NCBI GenBank assembly: GCA_944389925.1
Contig: CALXOD010000051.1
Span: 1-64,000 of the forward strand
Source of the DNA: an uncultured Victivallaceae bacterium
Lineage (GTDB): Bacteria > Verrucomicrobiota > Lentisphaeria > Victivallales > Victivallaceae
DNA length: 64,000 bases
Direction: 5' to 3'
Shown: in pieces, positions 62,916-64,000 of the stretch
Layout of the letters: every line of letters starts with the position of its first letter
How positions within the stretch are numbered: the stretch's first letter is position 1
Notes under the pieces: model-generated
The model's input: only the letters and a program-made list of their open reading frames with translations
What the model was told of the DNA's origin: nothing
Databases searched by the model: none
Translations under genes and position numbers: made by a program

Positions 62916-64000
62916 TCAGGCGCCGAAACCGCCCCCTTCCCGCGATAAAAACGGTAAAAACACCCCTCCCACCACCGAACGCGCCCGGAACCCCTGTTCC
63001 AGACCATCCGTCACTCCATACCAGTCACCAAACGGAATCCGACTCGGCGTTTCATCAAGGAAACGATACAAGGGGGCTATCAGATGCTCGAAGTCTATGC
63101 GCTCCCGCGCCAGCGACGCTGCCCAGACCACCCAGTCCGCCTTGGTATAAGGTTTCCGGTTGTCCAGCGGTACACCGTAGCGCAGAATCCGCCCCAGATA
63201 CGACCGCACTTCCGCAGCGGCCAGCTCCTCCGGAAACAGATTCAAGCCCAGCAGCCGGTCCCAGACCAGGTTGTATTTGAGGCTCCAGCTGTCCGCCGCG
63301 CCGAAAGCCAGCACGGTATGTCCGTTCACGGCGGCCCGAACCAGCCATTCCGCTGCCAATTCCCGGGCCCGGTTCAGAAACGTCGCAGCCTCTTCATGCA
63401 GCCCCCGTTTTTCACACAACTGTGCAAAAGCACCGATGCCGAGAATCCCCTTGATCGCCAGATTGGCATTCCCCGCCAGATGCCCGGCAAAATCGTCGGT
63501 GCACAACTGCCGCTCCAACTCCAGACCGGTCCGCGACAGGTAAGTCGCCCAACGCCGCAGCAGCCGCCACTCTTCCGCCGTGAATGTCGTATCGGGTTCG
63601 GCCCGGACCACCGCCCCCGCCATCAGCAGCATGTTGCCGCACTCCTCCACCGGCATCTGATATTCCAGCTGATTATCGCCGTACAACTGTCCGTTGGCCA
63701 GAGGATAGCGGCCGACATCATGCGGTGCGAATTCGTACTGCCAGGCCGGCCTTGAGGCATAGCGGAAAATCGGCCGCATCATTCCCCGCACCAGTTCCGG
63801 ACAGAAGCGCAGAAAGAGCGGCATGGAAGGATAACTCACATCCACCGTGCCGATAAAGCCGCCACTGAAATTTTCCTTGGAGAAAAACAGCAGTTCGCCG
63901 TTTTCATCGTAAACCATCTTATGCGCGGCAAATGCCTGACGCCAGGCCAGCGCGCAGATCGCGGCATATTTTTCCCCGCCAATCGCCTCCGCCTCAGCGA
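62916..64000 (-). CDS. Glutaminase A/DUF4965-like secreted-type protein, 5' truncated
   Basis: The frame is open to the window edge; the Met at 63917 is internal, since the frame continues upstream as GEKYAAICALAWRQAFAAHK. At least 361 residues of the C-terminal part are visible. FFSKENFSGGFIGTVDVSYPSMPLFL, MPVEECGNMLLMAGA, NLAIKGILGIGAFAQLC, WSLKYNLVWDRLLGLNLFP and the end GFRARSVVGGVFLPFL are typical of the DUF4965/glutaminase A group, an alpha/alpha-toroid family found in fungi and gut bacteria that is probably active on glycans or peptides. No signal peptide can be seen because the start is missing. Confidence 0.82.
   Translation of the reverse strand, partial: AEAEAIGGEKYAAICALAWRQAFAAHKMVYDENGELLFFSKENFSGGFIGTVDVSYPSMPLFLRFCPELVRGMMRPIFRYASRPAWQYEFAPHDVGRYPLANGQLYGDNQLEYQMPVEECGNMLLMAGAVVRAEPDTTFTAEEWRLLRRWATYLSRTGLELERQLCTDDFAGHLAGNANLAIKGILGIGAFAQLCEKRGLHEEAATFLNRARELAAEWLVRAAVNGHTVLAFGAADSWSLKYNLVWDRLLGLNLFPEELAAAEVRSYLGRILRYGVPLDNRKPYTKADWVVWAASLARERIDFEHLIAPLYRFLDETPSRIPFGDWYGVTDGLEQGFRARSVVGGVFLPFLSREGGGFGA

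Noticed and set aside
61775-63280. 501-codon plus-strand frame opposite the FAD oxidoreductase and the DUF4965-like gene
   Set aside because: It spans two real genes and their promoter on the other strand and has no recognisable domain.

Overview
The window looks like a stretch of chromosome from a PVC-group bacterium, most likely Lentisphaerota (Victivallis-like). The supporting signs are two stand-alone secreted-type pseudopilins with an FTL(I/V)ELL(V/T)VIAII prepilin signal and a C-terminal H...WADGH motif, a fused SecDF, a MoxR/DUF58/Bat operon, GH42 and AGE-epimerase sugar enzymes, several PMT/DUF2079-type membrane proteins and large unrecognised proteins. The assignment is by eye from gene content; no taxonomic search was run. 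Coding density is high, GC looks moderately high, and no rRNA, CRISPR array, insertion sequence or prophage was recognised. There is one tRNA (Ser-UGA).

Layout. 1-10 kb: 3' part of secDF, a bidirectional terminator, then a minus-strand run: an orphan membrane-fusion protein, trxB, a secreted carbon-nitrogen hydrolase, an AGE-family epimerase, an unrecognised protein and murA with Asp in place of the usual active-site Cys. 10-18 kb: two PMT-type membrane proteins and a small SAM methyltransferase, then dnaK-groES-groEL behind a sigma-54-like -24/-12 site with clustered inverted repeats upstream. 18-24 kb: a pseudopilin, then ymdB-nadC-ruvA-sugar-binding lipoprotein-cca. 24-27 kb: a GntR(YtrA-type)-permease-ABC operon with a perfect 9-4-9 operator palindrome over its promoter. 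27-32 kb: an unrecognised gene, a DMT exporter, and a very large repeat-containing lipoprotein interrupted by a frameshift at a five-base homopolymer.

32-38.8 kb: an AT-richer zone and a five-gene cluster of envelope proteins (membrane protein, LolA-like protein, O-antigen-ligase-like/hydrolase fusion, two-domain alpha/beta hydrolase, pseudopilin), ending at tRNA-Ser. This is the best candidate for an undescribed system. 38.9-50.8 kb: mostly housekeeping and repair genes (SpoIIE-type phosphatase, nth, hisH, an SDR oxidoreductase, an XRE-type regulator, ybaK, mutY, GH42 beta-galactosidase, type-4 uracil-DNA glycosylase, mscS, argG). 51-60 kb: a DUF6044-like membrane protein, moxR-DUF58-BatD-like-BatA, a DUF2079 protein and rlmI. 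60-64 kb: a C_GCAxxG_C_C redox protein next to a PLP decarboxylase, an FAD oxidoreductase and the 3' part of a glutaminase/DUF4965-like protein.

Themes: envelope building and protein export (secDF, murA, PMT proteins, Bat operon, pilins), sugar use (AGE epimerase, GH42, sugar-binding lipoprotein, UxuB-like SDR), and three DNA-repair glycosylases within 8 kb. Starts were adjusted where a Shine-Dalgarno sequence, a start/stop overlap or family alignment favoured an internal ATG.
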